Origin: Hymenobacter sp. UV11
Lineage (GTDB): Bacteria; Bacteroidota; Bacteroidia; Cytophagales; Hymenobacteraceae
Length of the DNA stretch: 64,000 bases
Assembly (NCBI RefSeq): GCF_004684095.1
Contig: NZ_SRII01000001.1
Coordinates: 186,001-250,000 of the forward strand
Direction: 5' to 3'
Part shown: positions 50,944 through 60,870 of the stretch, in pieces
Layout: the number at the start of each line of letters is the position of its first letter
How positions within the stretch are numbered: the stretch's first letter is position 1
Made by a program: the position numbers and the translations under genes
The notes under the pieces: model-generated
Told to the model about the DNA's origin: nothing
Database searches by the model: none
The model's input: only the letters and a program-made list of their open reading frames with translations

Positions 50944-53112
50944 TCAAGTGGCGGGCGAGTCGCCGGCTGGTGGAGTGCTACCAGCAGCGCGACTTCGCCG
51001 CGGCGCGGGCGTTTTTGCCGCCGGTTTTTTCGGCGCAGCTTTTTTCGCGACCGCCGGTTTTTTAACTGCTTTAGCAGCCGTAGCAGTCGTTGCCTTTTTG
51101 GCACGGGGCGCGGGTTTTTTCGGCGCCGCAGGCTCACTGGCAATAGGCGACGAAGATTGCTCAGCCGTAGGAGCAGCGCCCTCCTCGTTGGTAGCTAGCG
51201 AGGGGGTAGTCGCTTTTGAGCGGCCCCGGCGCGCCTTGGTCGGCGCCGCAGATTCGGCCGGTGTATCAGTTGGAGTAGGCCGCACCGCTTCGGCCACAAC
51301 CGGCCGCTCCAGTAATATCTCCGGAATAATTGCCGGCGAAATAATTGGCGCCTGCGCCGGGCTCGCCTCCGCCATTGGGGTGCTGTCACTAGCTGTTGAG
51401 GCACCGGCACGGTACAAGCTGCGGCGCTCACCCCGCTTCACCAGCCCCGATTTAGTAATCACCTTCGACCGCTTGGGTGTTGGGCCCGTCCCGCGCTTGC
51501 GGGGGGGGGTAGGCAGCGCGGCGGTCGTGGGAGCCGTGCTCGTCACAGCCACATCACTCATTAAGGGGCTCAATTCGGCGTCGTCACTTAGTCCAGCAGC
51601 TACCTCCTGCGCTTGCTCAGCAGATAATGATACGCCCGCCGCTTCTTGAGCCAGCTCCTGCAATAATTCTTCTTCCGCTAAGCCATCCGTTTGCTCCGCA
51701 GCCATGCGCGCGGCGTTTTTGCGCGCAGTGCGCTTCGCTCCGCCGCGCGAGCGCCGCTTCTTCTTTTTGGCTGGATAAGCGGTTATCTCCTCCCCAGCTA
51801 AAGCTTGGTCATCGGCTACTGCGAGTAGCTCAGTCACCGCTTCCAAAGTCGGTTCGACCAACTGGTTTTCAAGTAGCAAAGCAGCACCATCCTCCATCGG
51901 CTCTGTGGCGGGGGGTAGGGGCCGGCTACCCCGTCGGTCTTGGCCAGAGCGGTCGTTACGGCGACCATCACGGCGATTATCCTGCCGGCCGTTGCGGCGC
52001 TCCGACTGCCTGTTGGCAATCTCCGGTTGCGTAGTAGCTGCTTTTTCAGCACCCGCTACCGCGTCATTGCCAATATCAATGCGCTCTTCATCATCCAGTG
52101 CCACTTCAGGCACATGCACTACTTTAGGAGGGGGTAGCGATACCAGTTGGCGCTGCACATCGCGAAGCTCCTGTCGCACATCCACGCCCTGGTTGCCGAG
52201 GCGCTCCAGCCGCTCGGCCGTCTGGTCCAGGAAGGTGCGGTGCTCAGGAGCACCCAGGTGCAACGGCCGGTGGCCCAACGACTGACGCACCGCCGCCCAT
52301 TCCTTGCGGAAACGGCCGAAATCTGCATCAAAATAAATTCGCGCAAACTTATCCCAGATATAATCCTCCGCTACCTCTGAAGGGTGCAGCATATCACTGG
52401 CATAGAAGCGATAGTCACGCAGCTCATCCGTCAGCAGCTCATAAGCCGGAAAGTAGCTTACACCCGGCAACAATTCACTTAAGTAGTGGCAAGCCACGCG
52501 CAGCACTGACTTGCTCACCGCATTCAGCGGCAGCGTATCCTTGATGTGTCGCACGGGGCTCACCGTCAATACAATGCGTATCTCCGGATTAAGGCGCCGC
52601 AGCAACGCATGCACCTCCGCCAAACCATTCACAATCTCATCAGCGGTTAGCAGCTCCTTCTCGAATAGCGCTGCTGGCAGCTTATGCAGGTTGCTCACCA
52701 GCTCGCCGGTTTCGCGTAGGCGATAAGCCCAGGCGGTACCCAGAGTCAGCACCACGGTATCGGCTGTGCGTACAAAATCGCCCACACGCCGCACCGTCTC
52801 CTGAATGAGCTGAAGCAGCTCAACCGGCGACTCAGCCCCGATGGTGCTATGAAAGTCGTAGCTCTGCCAGCGGCCGCGCGCCTCCACCACGTGCTGCTGC
52901 CAATCCTGCTCTTCGCCGGCGGCCGCTCGTAGCAGCTGCGCCAGCGCCAAAGGCTGAAACACGGTCCCAAACGGGTTAACCAGCGTTGTTACCTTATTCA
53001 GCCGTAGCCGCTCGCCGATGCTGTCGGCAAAGCACGAGCCTACCGTGAGTACCCGCGCCGTGCGCGCCAATTGCCGCTCCTGCGGCGCAATAGTTAATTC
53101 AGTCCGAAACAT
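50944..53112 (-). CDS. GSCFA-domain protein with long histone-H1-like disordered tail
   Basis: A 722-residue protein. Residues about 1-320 are a GSCFA domain, an SGNH-like hydrolase family named for the motif GSCFA, seen here as [32 protein letters not shown] and [16 protein letters not shown] supply further conserved residues, the last giving a Asp-x-x-His pair. Residues about 370-722 are low complexity: an Arg/Asn/Asp/Gly block ([20 protein letters not shown]), then [13 protein letters not shown], and a final Lys/Ala/Pro region ([17 protein letters not shown]) like histone H1. GSCFA proteins usually stop near 320-350 residues. The ATG sits 7 bases after a TACCTTTG box, so the mRNA may be leaderless. 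Confidence 0.82.
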   Translation of the reverse strand: MFRTELTIAPQERQLARTARVLTVGSCFADSIGERLRLNKVTTLVNPFGTVFQPLALAQLLRAAAGEEQDWQQHVVEARGRWQSYDFHSTIGAESPVELLQLIQETVRRVGDFVRTADTVVLTLGTAWAYRLRETGELVSNLHKLPAALFEKELLTADEIVNGLAEVHALLRRLNPEIRIVLTVSPVRHIKDTLPLNAVSKSVLRVACHYLSELLPGVSYFPAYELLTDELRDYRFYASDMLHPSEVAEDYIWDKFARIYFDADFGRFRKEWAAVRQSLGHRPLHLGAPEHRTFLDQTAERLERLGNQGVDVRQELRDVQRQLVSLPPPKVVHVPEVALDDEERIDIGNDAVAGAEKAATTQPEIANRQSERRNGRQDNRRDGRRNDRSGQDRRGSRPLPPATEPMEDGAALLLENQLVEPTLEAVTELLAVADDQALAGEEITAYPAKKKKRRSRGGAKRTARKNAARMAAEQTDGLAEEELLQELAQEAAGVSLSAEQAQEVAAGLSDDAELSPLMSDVAVTSTAPTTAALPTPPRKRGTGPTPKRSKVITKSGLVKRGERRSLYRAGASTASDSTPMAEASPAQAPIISPAIIPEILLERPVVAEAVRPTPTDTPAESAAPTKARRGRSKATTPSLATNEEGAAPTAEQSSSPIASEPAAPKKPAPRAKKATTATAAKAVKKPAVAKKAAPKKPAAKTPAPRRSRAAGSTPPAGDSPAT

Positions 53113-53118
53113 GAATTG

Positions 53119-53126
53119 CAAAGGTA
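53119..53126 (-). promoter_or_regulatory. Promoter -7 element next to the GSCFA start codon
   Basis: Minus-strand TACCTTTG ends six bases before the ATG. If used, transcription would begin at or within a few bases of the start codon. Confidence 0.5.
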
Positions 53127-53133
53127 GGCGGTA

Positions 53134-53297
53134 AGCAGTTGTTAGCTAATAGCTGTTAGCTTATTAGCCTACTCCTGTGTTATCGTCTTGTAAATCAGCG
53201 AAAAGCCCCGATAAAATGGCCTGGCTAGTACCAAGACCATCTATCGGGGCTCTCCTAAAAAACTAGCTAATAACTAATAGCTATTGGCTGACAGCTT
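53134..53297. repeat. Nested inverted repeats between rplI and the GSCFA gene
   Basis: Outer degenerate arms (53134-53169 and 53263-53297) are built on TAGCTAATAGCT-type units. An inner perfect 10-bp stem AGCCCCGATA/TATCGGGGCT (53204-53213 with 53242-53251) is a likely terminator for rplI. Confidence 0.7.
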
Positions 53298-53300
53298 AAA

Positions 53301-53744
53301 TTAAGCAGCTACTACGCGGAATTTTACCGTGTGCTTCACTTCCTTGTGCAGGTTGAGCGTAGCAGTGTAGTCGCCAGCAGTAACGGGCTCTTGGTCGAAG
53401 CTCAAGCGCTTGCGGTCCACATCAATACCCTTGTTTTTCAGCGCTTCAGCCAATTGCAGCGTGGTTACGCGGCCGAAGATTTTGCCGGTTTCACCCACCT
53501 TGGCGGGCAGGTCAAATACCTGGTCACCTACTTGGTCAGCAATAGCTTGGGCATCAGCTTTCACCTTCTCAGCTTTGTGAGCGGCTTGGCGTACGTTTTC
53601 AGCTACTATTTTCTTAGCCGATTTATCAGCCAGCATAGCCAAGCCCTGAGGTAGCAGGTAGTTGCGGCCGTAGCCGGATTTTACCGTTACGAGGTCGTTC
53701 TTATAGCCCAGACCCTTAACGTCGTCTTTCAGAATGATTTCCAT
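53301..53744 (-). CDS. rplI: 50S ribosomal protein L9
   Basis: A 147-residue large-subunit protein. The N-terminal domain (MEIILKDDVKGLGYKNDLVTVKSG, then YGRNYLLPQGLA) is the L9 signature. A connecting helix (about 42-75) and the C-terminal RNA-binding domain follow (KIFGRVTTLQLAEALKNKGI). It is the last gene of rpsF-rpsR-rplI, 10 bases after rpsR, in the order common in bacteria. GC content is lower than in nearby genes, as in other highly expressed genes here. Confidence 0.97.
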   Translation of the reverse strand: MEIILKDDVKGLGYKNDLVTVKSGYGRNYLLPQGLAMLADKSAKKIVAENVRQAAHKAEKVKADAQAIADQVGDQVFDLPAKVGETGKIFGRVTTLQLAEALKNKGIDVDRKRLSFDQEPVTAGDYTATLNLHKEVKHTVKFRVVAA

Positions 53745-53754
53745 GTCTTCAGGT

Positions 53755-54027
53755 CTATTTCAGGGCGTCAGTTACGTAGGGCATCAGGGCCAGGTGACGG
53801 GCTTTTGCCACGGCCTGCGCCACTTTGCGCTGGAATTTCAGGCTGGTGCCGGTGATGCGGCGTGGCAGCAAGCGGCCCTGCTCGTTCACAAACTTCAGCA
53901 GGAAGTTCGGGTCTTTGTAGTCCACGTACTTAATGCCGTTCTTCTTGAAGCGGCAGTACTTGTTGCGCGTGTCAACGGGCTTGTTGCCGTTGTCACGGTT
54001 GTTGTTGCGGTTATTATTCGTAGCCAT
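53755..54027 (-). CDS. rpsR: 30S ribosomal protein S18
   Basis: A 90-residue small-subunit protein that binds S6. The core [18 protein letters not shown] and [20 protein letters not shown] are the S18 signature. An Asn/Arg-rich N-terminus ([16 protein letters not shown]) precedes it. It lies 19 bases after rpsF. Confidence 0.97.
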   Translation of the reverse strand: MATNNNRNNNRDNGNKPVDTRNKYCRFKKNGIKYVDYKDPNFLLKFVNEQGRLLPRRITGTSLKFQRKVAQAVAKARHLALMPYVTDALK

Positions 54028-54046
54028 CGTATTGCTTGCTAGAGGG

Positions 54047-54430
54047 TTACTGAGCTACAGTTTCGGCCGCCTGGGGCGCCTTCTGCTGGTTCATCTCACC
54101 GTTGCGGCGGCGCTCGTTGTAAGTCACAGAATGCTTATCAAGCACCGTGGTCAAAAAGCGAATGATGCGCTCGTCGCGGCGGAAAGCCAGCTCAAGCACA
54201 TCTACGATGTTACCTTCCCCGCTGTGATTGTAAGTCAGCGTGAAATAATAACCAGTGGATTTCTTTTGAATTGGGTAAGCCAGCTTGCGCAAGCCCCAGG
54301 CTTCAGTAGAAATGAGGTCGGCGCTATTTTCCTTAAGCACCTGCGAGAACTTCTCGACCGTCTCTTGCACCTGGCCCTCGTTCAGCACGGGGGTAAGGAT
54401 GAAGACCGTCTCGTAATTTCTTACGTCCAT
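54047..54430 (-). CDS. rpsF: 30S ribosomal protein S6
   Basis: A 127-residue small-subunit protein that pairs with S18 on 16S rRNA. The opening [14 protein letters not shown] and the later [20 protein letters not shown] and [12 protein letters not shown] are S6 features. The C-terminus has a Gln/Ala-rich extension. First gene of the operon. Its promoter lies about 44 bases upstream. Confidence 0.97.
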   Translation of the reverse strand: MDVRNYETVFILTPVLNEGQVQETVEKFSQVLKENSADLISTEAWGLRKLAYPIQKKSTGYYFTLTYNHSGEGNIVDVLELAFRRDERIIRFLTTVLDKHSVTYNERRRNGEMNQQKAPQAAETVAQ

Positions 54431-54473
54431 TGACGGGGTTGATTTTAAAAAGTGAAAAAAATGAATCGGGGGG

Positions 54474-54504
54474 CAAAGGTACTGATTTTTCGCGGCATTA
54501 CCAA
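54474..54504 (-). promoter_or_regulatory. Promoter of rpsF-rpsR-rplI
   Basis: Minus-strand TTG (54502-54504), 20 bases, TACCTTTG (54474-54481). A strong Bacteroidota promoter match. Confidence 0.75.
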
Positions 54505-54750
54505 GTCATTGTGCGTGTGCAACTGTAAAAGCGCTGGGTTGTAGCAGTTAGCGCGCCAACGGTTTGGGCTATTCGCCAGAACGCTAAAAATCCCCGCTCA
54601 TTTTTGGGAAAGAGAAAACCAAAACTGTCAGCAGGAAGTTAGTCAAACAACCAATATCTTAGTAATAAGTAGGCTTAAAATAAGACCTTGGTTAGCTGTT
54701 TAGTTTGCTTCCAAATAAGCGCGAGCATACTGAAAATGGCTTTCTAACCT

Positions 54751-54780
54751 TTGCCGCCCACGATTCCTAGCCTACATTTG
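54751..54780 (+). promoter_or_regulatory. Promoter of the act operon
   Basis: TTG (54751-54753), 19 bases, TACATTTG (54773-54780), a full match to the Bacteroidota consensus. The leader to the actA ATG is about 45 bases. The region from 54505 to 54750 is otherwise featureless and AT-rich. Confidence 0.75.
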
Positions 54781-54828
54781 TACCCCGGAAAGGGTACGCC
54801 CGCAATCCGTTTTTACCGGTTCGTTTGG

Positions 54829-56175
54829 ATGATGAATAGCTTTCTATCACGCACCAGTTCTTGGGTGCTCGCACTATTTCTAGCCGTGGCGGCCCCGGCC
54901 ATGGCCCAGCAGACAGCCACTGTCGAAAAAGCTGGCGTGGCGCCTGGTGGCGCCGCAGGAGCTACCCCTAGTACCGCTGCTGCGCCTGCCGCAGCAGCAC
55001 CGGGCTCTGGTGGTGGCGATGCCGCAGCTATCGCTGCCGGCGATGCGCTGTTCAAAAACAACTGCGCGCAGTGTCATGCGGTCAATGACAAAGTAGTTGG
55101 TCCAGCGCTTGGTGGCATCACCAAACGCCGTTCCATCTCTTGGATTATTCCGTGGATACACAACTCAGCCAAAGTAATTGCCAGCGGCGATGAGTACGCG
55201 GTAAAACTCTATAACGATAACGGAAAGCAGCAAATGCCTGCTTTTCCGCAGTTATCGGACAAAGAGATAACCAGTATCATTGCTTGGGTAACCTCGCAGG
55301 AAGGCGGGCCTACTGCTACTGTCGGTGGTGCAACTGCAGGCAATGCGACCGCAGTAGACGGCGGCAAAGCTGGTGATACGGCCGGTGCCGCAGCCGGTGG
55401 CTATACCGACATTCTTCTCATCGTTTTGGTGGTTGTGCTGATTGTCTTGGTAGTAACGCTGGCCATTATCGCTAATCTGATGAAGGATGTGCTGCAAGGC
55501 CGCAAGGACTTGGATGGCCGCGATGTGGAGATTTTGGACCAGCGCTTTGATTGGGCCAAGCTGTACCAGTCGCCAGCACTGCGCGGAATAGTGGGCGTTG
55601 TGTTTGCCTTGGTGCTACTCTACGTTGGAGTGCAGAGCGTAATGGCCGTGGGCCTCACGCAGGGCTACCAGCCTACCCAGCCTATTGCTTTCTCGCACAA
55701 AATTCACGCAGGTGAAAACCAGATAAACTGCGCCTACTGCCACACTTCGGTTTACAAAGGCAAGTCGGCTAACATTCCATCGGCAAACATCTGCATGAAC
55801 TGCCACTCGCAGATTAAAACAGAGTCGCCCGAAATCAAGAAAATCTATCGGGCCATCGAGCGGAAGCAGCCTATTCAGTGGGTGCGCATCCACAATCTGC
55901 CCGACTTGGCTTACTTCAACCACTCACAGCACACGCAGGTTGGTGGTATTCAGTGCCAGACTTGCCATGGTCCTATCCAAAATATGGAAGTGGTGTACCA
56001 ATATTCGGCTCTTACCATGGGCTGGTGCATCAACTGCCACCGCGAAACTCCGCTCAACACGAAAGGCAATGCATACTACGACAACCTCGTGAAACTACAC
56101 GACAAGTCAAACAACGCAGTTCCTTTCACCGTGTCATCGAACGGAGGTACTGAGTGTGCCAAGTGCCACTACTAA
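54829..56175 (+). CDS. actA: Alternative complex III subunit ActA, multiheme c with fused monoheme domain
   Basis: A 448-residue membrane-anchored cytochrome c of alternative complex III, which oxidises menaquinol and reduces the electron acceptor of cytochrome oxidase. A signal peptide (ending PAMAQ) leads to an Ala-rich linker and a class I cytochrome c domain (CAQCH near residue 80, with a distal Met in MPAF). A transmembrane helix (DILLIVLVVVLIVLVVTLAII) and a second hydrophobic stretch follow. The C-terminal pentaheme part has CAYCH, CMNCH, CQTCH, CINCH and CAKCH. The gene therefore encodes six heme sites in total. Either Met of a double Met start (54829 or 54832) is possible. First gene of the operon. 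Confidence 0.93.
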   Translation: MMNSFLSRTSSWVLALFLAVAAPAMAQQTATVEKAGVAPGGAAGATPSTAAAPAAAAPGSGGGDAAAIAAGDALFKNNCAQCHAVNDKVVGPALGGITKRRSISWIIPWIHNSAKVIASGDEYAVKLYNDNGKQQMPAFPQLSDKEITSIIAWVTSQEGGPTATVGGATAGNATAVDGGKAGDTAGAAAGGYTDILLIVLVVVLIVLVVTLAIIANLMKDVLQGRKDLDGRDVEILDQRFDWAKLYQSPALRGIVGVVFALVLLYVGVQSVMAVGLTQGYQPTQPIAFSHKIHAGENQINCAYCHTSVYKGKSANIPSANICMNCHSQIKTESPEIKKIYRAIERKQPIQWVRIHNLPDLAYFNHSQHTQVGGIQCQTCHGPIQNMEVVYQYSALTMGWCINCHRETPLNTKGNAYYDNLVKLHDKSNNAVPFTVSSNGGTECAKCHY

Positions 56176-56285
56176 ATTTTTCTTAGCTAAGCCTTTATAA
56201 AAGACATGAGCCATTTATTGGGGTAGCGGCATTACTTGCTGTTACCCCGATAATGCCTTAGTTTGAATGTCTCATTACTGATAAG

Positions 56286-59200
56286 ATGAAATACTGGAAG
56301 GGAATTGAAGAGCTAGACAACTCACCGGAGTTTGTAAAAAATGCTTTTGCTGAGTTTCCCGACTTTTTGCCGGTGAAGGAAGGCCGCGCTGGCAGCACTG
56401 ATGATGCATCAGTAGCGCCGCGCCGTGACTTCCTCAAGCTTATGGGCTTCAGTGTAGCTGCCGCTACGCTAGCCGCGTGTGAAACGCCTGTCCACAAAGC
56501 AATTCCCTACCTCAATAAGCCGGAGGAAATAGACCCTACTATTTCCAACTTCTACGCTTCGACTTATTTTACGGGTTCGGATTATAACGCCGTTTTGGTT
56601 AAAAACCGGGATGGTCGTCCTATAAAATTAGAGGGTAATCCTGAATCGCCTGTAACGCGTGGTGGTCTTTCAGCTCGTGCCCAAGCAGCAGTTCTGAACC
56701 TGTACGACGGCGCGCGCCTGCGGGAGTTTGCCATCAAAGGCAAACCAGCCGATTACGACCAGGTTGACCAGGCAGTACGGACAGGCCTTGCTGGCACAAC
56801 CGGCAAAATTGCGCTTGTTTCCCATACTATTATTAGTCCTAGTACCAAGCGTGCTATTGCTGCTTTGGCCGGGCGCTACCGCAATGTTGAGCACATCATG
56901 TATGATGTAAACTCAGCTTCTAGCTTGATTCAGGCTAACGGTGGCGTACTTCCTTCGTATGATTTTAGCCGCGCTAACGTAATTGTTAGTTTAGGCGCCG
57001 ACTTCTTAGGTACGTGGATATCGCCGGTTGAATATTCTCGGCAGTACGTCACCAATCGGAAGGTGAGCACCGAGAAGCGCACTATGTCGCGCCATTTCCA
57101 GTTTGAGACGGCGCTTTCCCTAACGGGTTCAAATGCAGACGTTCGGGTAGCAGTAAAACCATCGGAGATGGGGACTATTGCGTTGGCCCTATACAATGCA
57201 GTTGCTGGTGGTGGAACTACTACCGGACTGTCCGCTCTCGCTCAGAAGCAGGTAGCACAAGCTGCTAAAGAGTTGCAGGCTAATCGCGGAGCTTCCTTAG
57301 TAGTGGCGGGCTCTAACGACCCTGCTGTGCAGGCGATTGTAGCAGCCACCAACCAAGCGCTTGGTAATGTTGGCACCACCATCAATTTGTCAGCGCCTTC
57401 GTTTGTTCGTCAAGGCGATGATATTCGGATGGCCCAATTTGTTGACGAGTTGAAAAGTGGTGCTATCGGGGCTGTTATCTTTTATAACGCTAACCCGGTT
57501 TATAACCACCCGCGTGGAGCAGAAATTGAAGCGGCATTGCCTAAAGTGCCCCTTAGCATTTCACTCAACGACCGTCTCGACGAAACTGGCTTCCTCTGCC
57601 AATACCAAGCACCCGACAGCCATTGGCTAGAATCTTGGAACGACTACGAGCCTAAGCGTGGTTTCTTAAGCCTCGCGCAGCCCGCAATTACTCCCTTATT
57701 CAAAACCCGCCAAGCTCAAGAGACCTTCTTGCGTTGGGCTGGTTCTAATGAGTCTTATTACAACTTCCTGAAAGATGGCTGGCGCACTACACTTGGTGTA
57801 AACGCTGGCTTTCAGGCAGCTTGGGATAAAGTGGTGCACGATGGTGTGGCTACTGGTTCCGCACTCACTACTAACCCGTTCACGGGGCGCGCAATGAGCG
57901 TGGCCGAAGCCACAAGCGGTATTAGCAACGGAGCTAAGACTGGCATTGAGGCCGTACTTTATGAGAAAGTAGGTATTGGCCAGGGTGGGGTAGAAGCTAA
58001 TAATCCCTTCCTGCACGAGCTACCCGACCCAATTTCTAAAGCTACTTGGGGCAATTATGTTGCCGTACCCCGCAAAATGGCGGAGGAGCAGAAGTGGAGC
58101 CAAGGTGATGTAGTTAAAGTAACGGCCAACGGCAAGAGCATTGAGCTGCCCGTATTAGTGCAGCCAGGCCAAGCAGATGGTACAGTTAGTATCGCACTTG
58201 GCTATGGTCGTACTAGGGCGGGTAAAGTAGGCGATGCTGTTGGTGCGAATGCCTTCGTTCTGGCTCAAGCTACTTCCAACGGTGTAATATACCACACTAC
58301 CGTAACGCTTGAAAAAACGGGTGCTACAAACCCGATTGCTCAGACTCAAACCCACCATACTATAATGGACCGCCATGAGGTGGTGCAGGAGAACACACTG
58401 GCCAAGTATCGCGAGGACCCTAAAGAGGTAACGGAATACGAGCTTGTTGCTACCCCTGATGGTTTGGAGAAACCTAATAAGGTTTCGCTATGGCAAGACT
58501 ATCAGTATAATGACCACCATTGGGGAATGGCAATTGACCTCAACTCTTGCATTGGCTGTGGCTCATGCGTGATTGGGTGCCAAACCGAAAATAATATTGC
58601 AGTTGTAGGCAAGCAGCAGGTTATTAACCGCCGCGAGATGCACTGGATGCGTATTGACCGCTATTACAGCTCAGCGCATCATGAGGATGAATTTGAGAAG
58701 AATGGTAAGCTGAATACATACGCGGCAATGGAAGACCCTTCGGATAACCCGCAGGTGATTTTCCAGCCTATGATGTGCCAGCACTGCAACCACGCTCCAT
58801 GCGAAACGGTGTGCCCGGTTCTAGCTACCACGCACAGTTCCGAGGGTCTGAACCAAATGACCTACAACCGTTGCGTAGGTACTCGTTATTGCGCCAACAA
58901 CTGCCCGTATAAGGTTCGTCGCTTCAACTGGTTCTCTTACTACTCTAACGAGAAGTTTGAAGATGTCAACGGTCACATGTTCACTGACCTTGGTCGGATG
59001 GTACTCAACCCTGATGTCACAGTTCGAGCTCGAGGGGTAATGGAGAAGTGCTCACTCTGCGTGCAGCGGATTCAGCTCGGTAAGCTGGAAGCGAAGAAGC
59101 AAAAGCGTCGTCCTAAAGATGGCGAAATTGTAACTGCCTGCGCACAGTCTTGTCCCACTGAGGCTATTCTGTTTGGTGACATGCGTGACCCCAGCAGCCG

Positions 59201-59342
59201 CCTGAGTCAATTGCTACGTCGCGAGGATGGAGAACGTGCATTTCATGTACTTGACTCTATCAACGTGCAGCCCAACATCACGTATCTCACTAAGATTCGG
59301 AATGGTGCAGCTGAGTTCTTCCCTGCGGAAGAGAATGCGTAA
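56286..59342 (+). CDS. actB: Alternative complex III subunit ActB (MopB-like plus iron-sulfur)
   Basis: A 1018-residue periplasm-facing subunit. The N-terminus carries a twin-arginine-type signal PRRDFLKLMGFSVAAATLAAC that also ends in a possible lipobox. Residues about 70-720 resemble molybdopterin oxidoreductases but lack a visible catalytic Mo ligand, as usual for ActB. The C-terminal ferredoxin region (about 750-960) has four cysteine clusters: CIGCGSCVIGCQ, CQHCNHAPCETVCP, CVGTRYCANNCPY and the CSLC with CAQSCP pair. These should bind one [3Fe-4S] and three [4Fe-4S] clusters. It links quinol oxidation to the ActA hemes. Confidence 0.94.
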   Translation: MKYWKGIEELDNSPEFVKNAFAEFPDFLPVKEGRAGSTDDASVAPRRDFLKLMGFSVAAATLAACETPVHKAIPYLNKPEEIDPTISNFYASTYFTGSDYNAVLVKNRDGRPIKLEGNPESPVTRGGLSARAQAAVLNLYDGARLREFAIKGKPADYDQVDQAVRTGLAGTTGKIALVSHTIISPSTKRAIAALAGRYRNVEHIMYDVNSASSLIQANGGVLPSYDFSRANVIVSLGADFLGTWISPVEYSRQYVTNRKVSTEKRTMSRHFQFETALSLTGSNADVRVAVKPSEMGTIALALYNAVAGGGTTTGLSALAQKQVAQAAKELQANRGASLVVAGSNDPAVQAIVAATNQALGNVGTTINLSAPSFVRQGDDIRMAQFVDELKSGAIGAVIFYNANPVYNHPRGAEIEAALPKVPLSISLNDRLDETGFLCQYQAPDSHWLESWNDYEPKRGFLSLAQPAITPLFKTRQAQETFLRWAGSNESYYNFLKDGWRTTLGVNAGFQAAWDKVVHDGVATGSALTTNPFTGRAMSVAEATSGISNGAKTGIEAVLYEKVGIGQGGVEANNPFLHELPDPISKATWGNYVAVPRKMAEEQKWSQGDVVKVTANGKSIELPVLVQPGQADGTVSIALGYGRTRAGKVGDAVGANAFVLAQATSNGVIYHTTVTLEKTGATNPIAQTQTHHTIMDRHEVVQENTLAKYREDPKEVTEYELVATPDGLEKPNKVSLWQDYQYNDHHWGMAIDLNSCIGCGSCVIGCQTENNIAVVGKQQVINRREMHWMRIDRYYSSAHHEDEFEKNGKLNTYAAMEDPSDNPQVIFQPMMCQHCNHAPCETVCPVLATTHSSEGLNQMTYNRCVGTRYCANNCPYKVRRFNWFSYYSNEKFEDVNGHMFTDLGRMVLNPDVTVRARGVMEKCSLCVQRIQLGKLEAKKQKRRPKDGEIVTACAQSCPTEAILFGDMRDPSSRLSQLLRREDGERAFHVLDSINVQPNITYLTKIRNGAAEFFPAEENA

Positions 59343-59391
59343 ATAGCAGCCCTTTTGTTTGTAATAAGTTAAGTCACTAATATTCATCATT

Positions 59392-60870
59392 ATGCAGCAC
59401 GTATCACCAGTACGCGAACCGCTCGTAACGGGTGGCAAAACGTACCACGACGTTACTCAAGACATCTGCTATCAGGTAGAAGCTGCGCCGAACATCCGGT
59501 GGATGGGAGCTTTGGGCGTTTCGCTGATTCTGCTTGGAGTATTTTTCTACTCTGTATACCGTACTCTTTGGTACGGTATCGGCGAGTGGGGATTAAACAA
59601 GACTGTCGGCTGGGCGTGGGATATCACCAACTTTGTTTGGTGGGTAGGTATTGGCCACGCAGGTACGCTTATCTCGGCTGTGCTGCTTCTGTTCCGTCAG
59701 AAATGGCGTTCGTCCATTAACCGGGCAGCAGAAGCCATGACGATTTTTGCTGTAATCTGCGCCGCTATGTTTCCGGTGTTGCACATGGGTCGTCCATGGT
59801 TGGCTTTCTACGTATTCCCGCTTCAGAATACCCTTGGCTCTTTGTGGGCAAACTTTAACTCGCCCCTTTTATGGGACGTATTTGCCATCTCTACTTACTT
59901 TACTGTATCACTGGTTTTCTGGTATACAGGTCTGGTGCCGGACTTCGCTACTATCCGCGACCGCGCTAAGGGAAAGATTGCAAAGTTTAGTTATTCTATG
60001 CTTAGCATGGGCTGGACTGGTTCTGCCAAGCATTGGTCGCGCTATGAAACAGTATCGCTGATTCTGGCTGGTGTTTCGACCCCGCTAGTGCTATCGGTAC
60101 ACACTATCGTTTCGATGGACTTTGCAACTTCAGTGGTTCCAGGTTGGCACACGACAATCTTCCCTCCTTATTTTGTAGCAGGGGCTATTTTCTCAGGGTT
60201 TGCAATGGTGCTGACGCTAATGCTCATTACCCGTGTAGTTTTCAAGCTAGAGGATTATATTACTTTGGAGCACATCGCCCTCATGAATAAAATCATGATG
60301 GTTACGGGCTCAATTGTAGGGGTAGCATACATCACGGAGTTTTTTATTGCTTGGTATTCGCAAGTAGAGTATGAGCAATATGCATTCATCAACCGTGCTA
60401 CTGGTCCTTACTGGTGGGCATATGCCAGCATGATGACTTGCAACGTTATCACCCCTCAGTTGGTGTGGTTCCGTCGTGTTCGCTATAGCATTGTATTGAC
60501 ATTCATCCTGTCAATCATTGTAAACATCGGTATGTGGTTCGAGCGATTTGTAATTATTGTTACTTCGCTACACCGTGACTATTTGCCTTCTTCTTGGGCA
60601 ATGTTCTCCCCGACTCGTATTGATGTAGGCGTATATGTAGGAACTATTGGTTTGTTCTTCACACTGTTCTTACTATTTGCCAAGTTCTTCCCGGTTATCA
60701 ACATGGCAGAAGTTAAAGCTATTCTCAAATATACCGTGAATGACGGACCGACTTACGGCGGTGCAAACGAAGGTGGTGGCCGTTCAATCACTCATGCTTC
60801 TCTCGCGCCATATGCTACTCCCGGTGTTCCTGCTTCTGCCCCAGTAAACTACGACAAGCAAAATGACTAG
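59392..60870 (+). CDS. actC: Alternative complex III subunit ActC (NrfD-like quinol oxidase subunit)
   Basis: A 492-residue integral membrane subunit of the NrfD/PsrC family with about ten hydrophobic segments (for example [20 protein letters not shown] and [16 protein letters not shown]). The GHAGT and HMGRPW motifs resemble the quinol-binding and ion-channel region of this family. Its last 8 bases overlap actD. It is a homologue of ActF encoded three genes later. Confidence 0.94.
   Translation: MQHVSPVREPLVTGGKTYHDVTQDICYQVEAAPNIRWMGALGVSLILLGVFFYSVYRTLWYGIGEWGLNKTVGWAWDITNFVWWVGIGHAGTLISAVLLLFRQKWRSSINRAAEAMTIFAVICAAMFPVLHMGRPWLAFYVFPLQNTLGSLWANFNSPLLWDVFAISTYFTVSLVFWYTGLVPDFATIRDRAKGKIAKFSYSMLSMGWTGSAKHWSRYETVSLILAGVSTPLVLSVHTIVSMDFATSVVPGWHTTIFPPYFVAGAIFSGFAMVLTLMLITRVVFKLEDYITLEHIALMNKIMMVTGSIVGVAYITEFFIAWYSQVEYEQYAFINRATGPYWWAYASMMTCNVITPQLVWFRRVRYSIVLTFILSIIVNIGMWFERFVIIVTSLHRDYLPSSWAMFSPTRIDVGVYVGTIGLFFTLFLLFAKFFPVINMAEVKAILKYTVNDGPTYGGANEGGGRSITHASLAPYATPGVPASAPVNYDKQND

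Noticed and set aside
50886-51143. 86-codon Arg/Lys-rich extension of the DUF255 protein
   Set aside because: It is another frame of the GSCFA tail on the same strand. DUF255 proteins begin near the chosen start.
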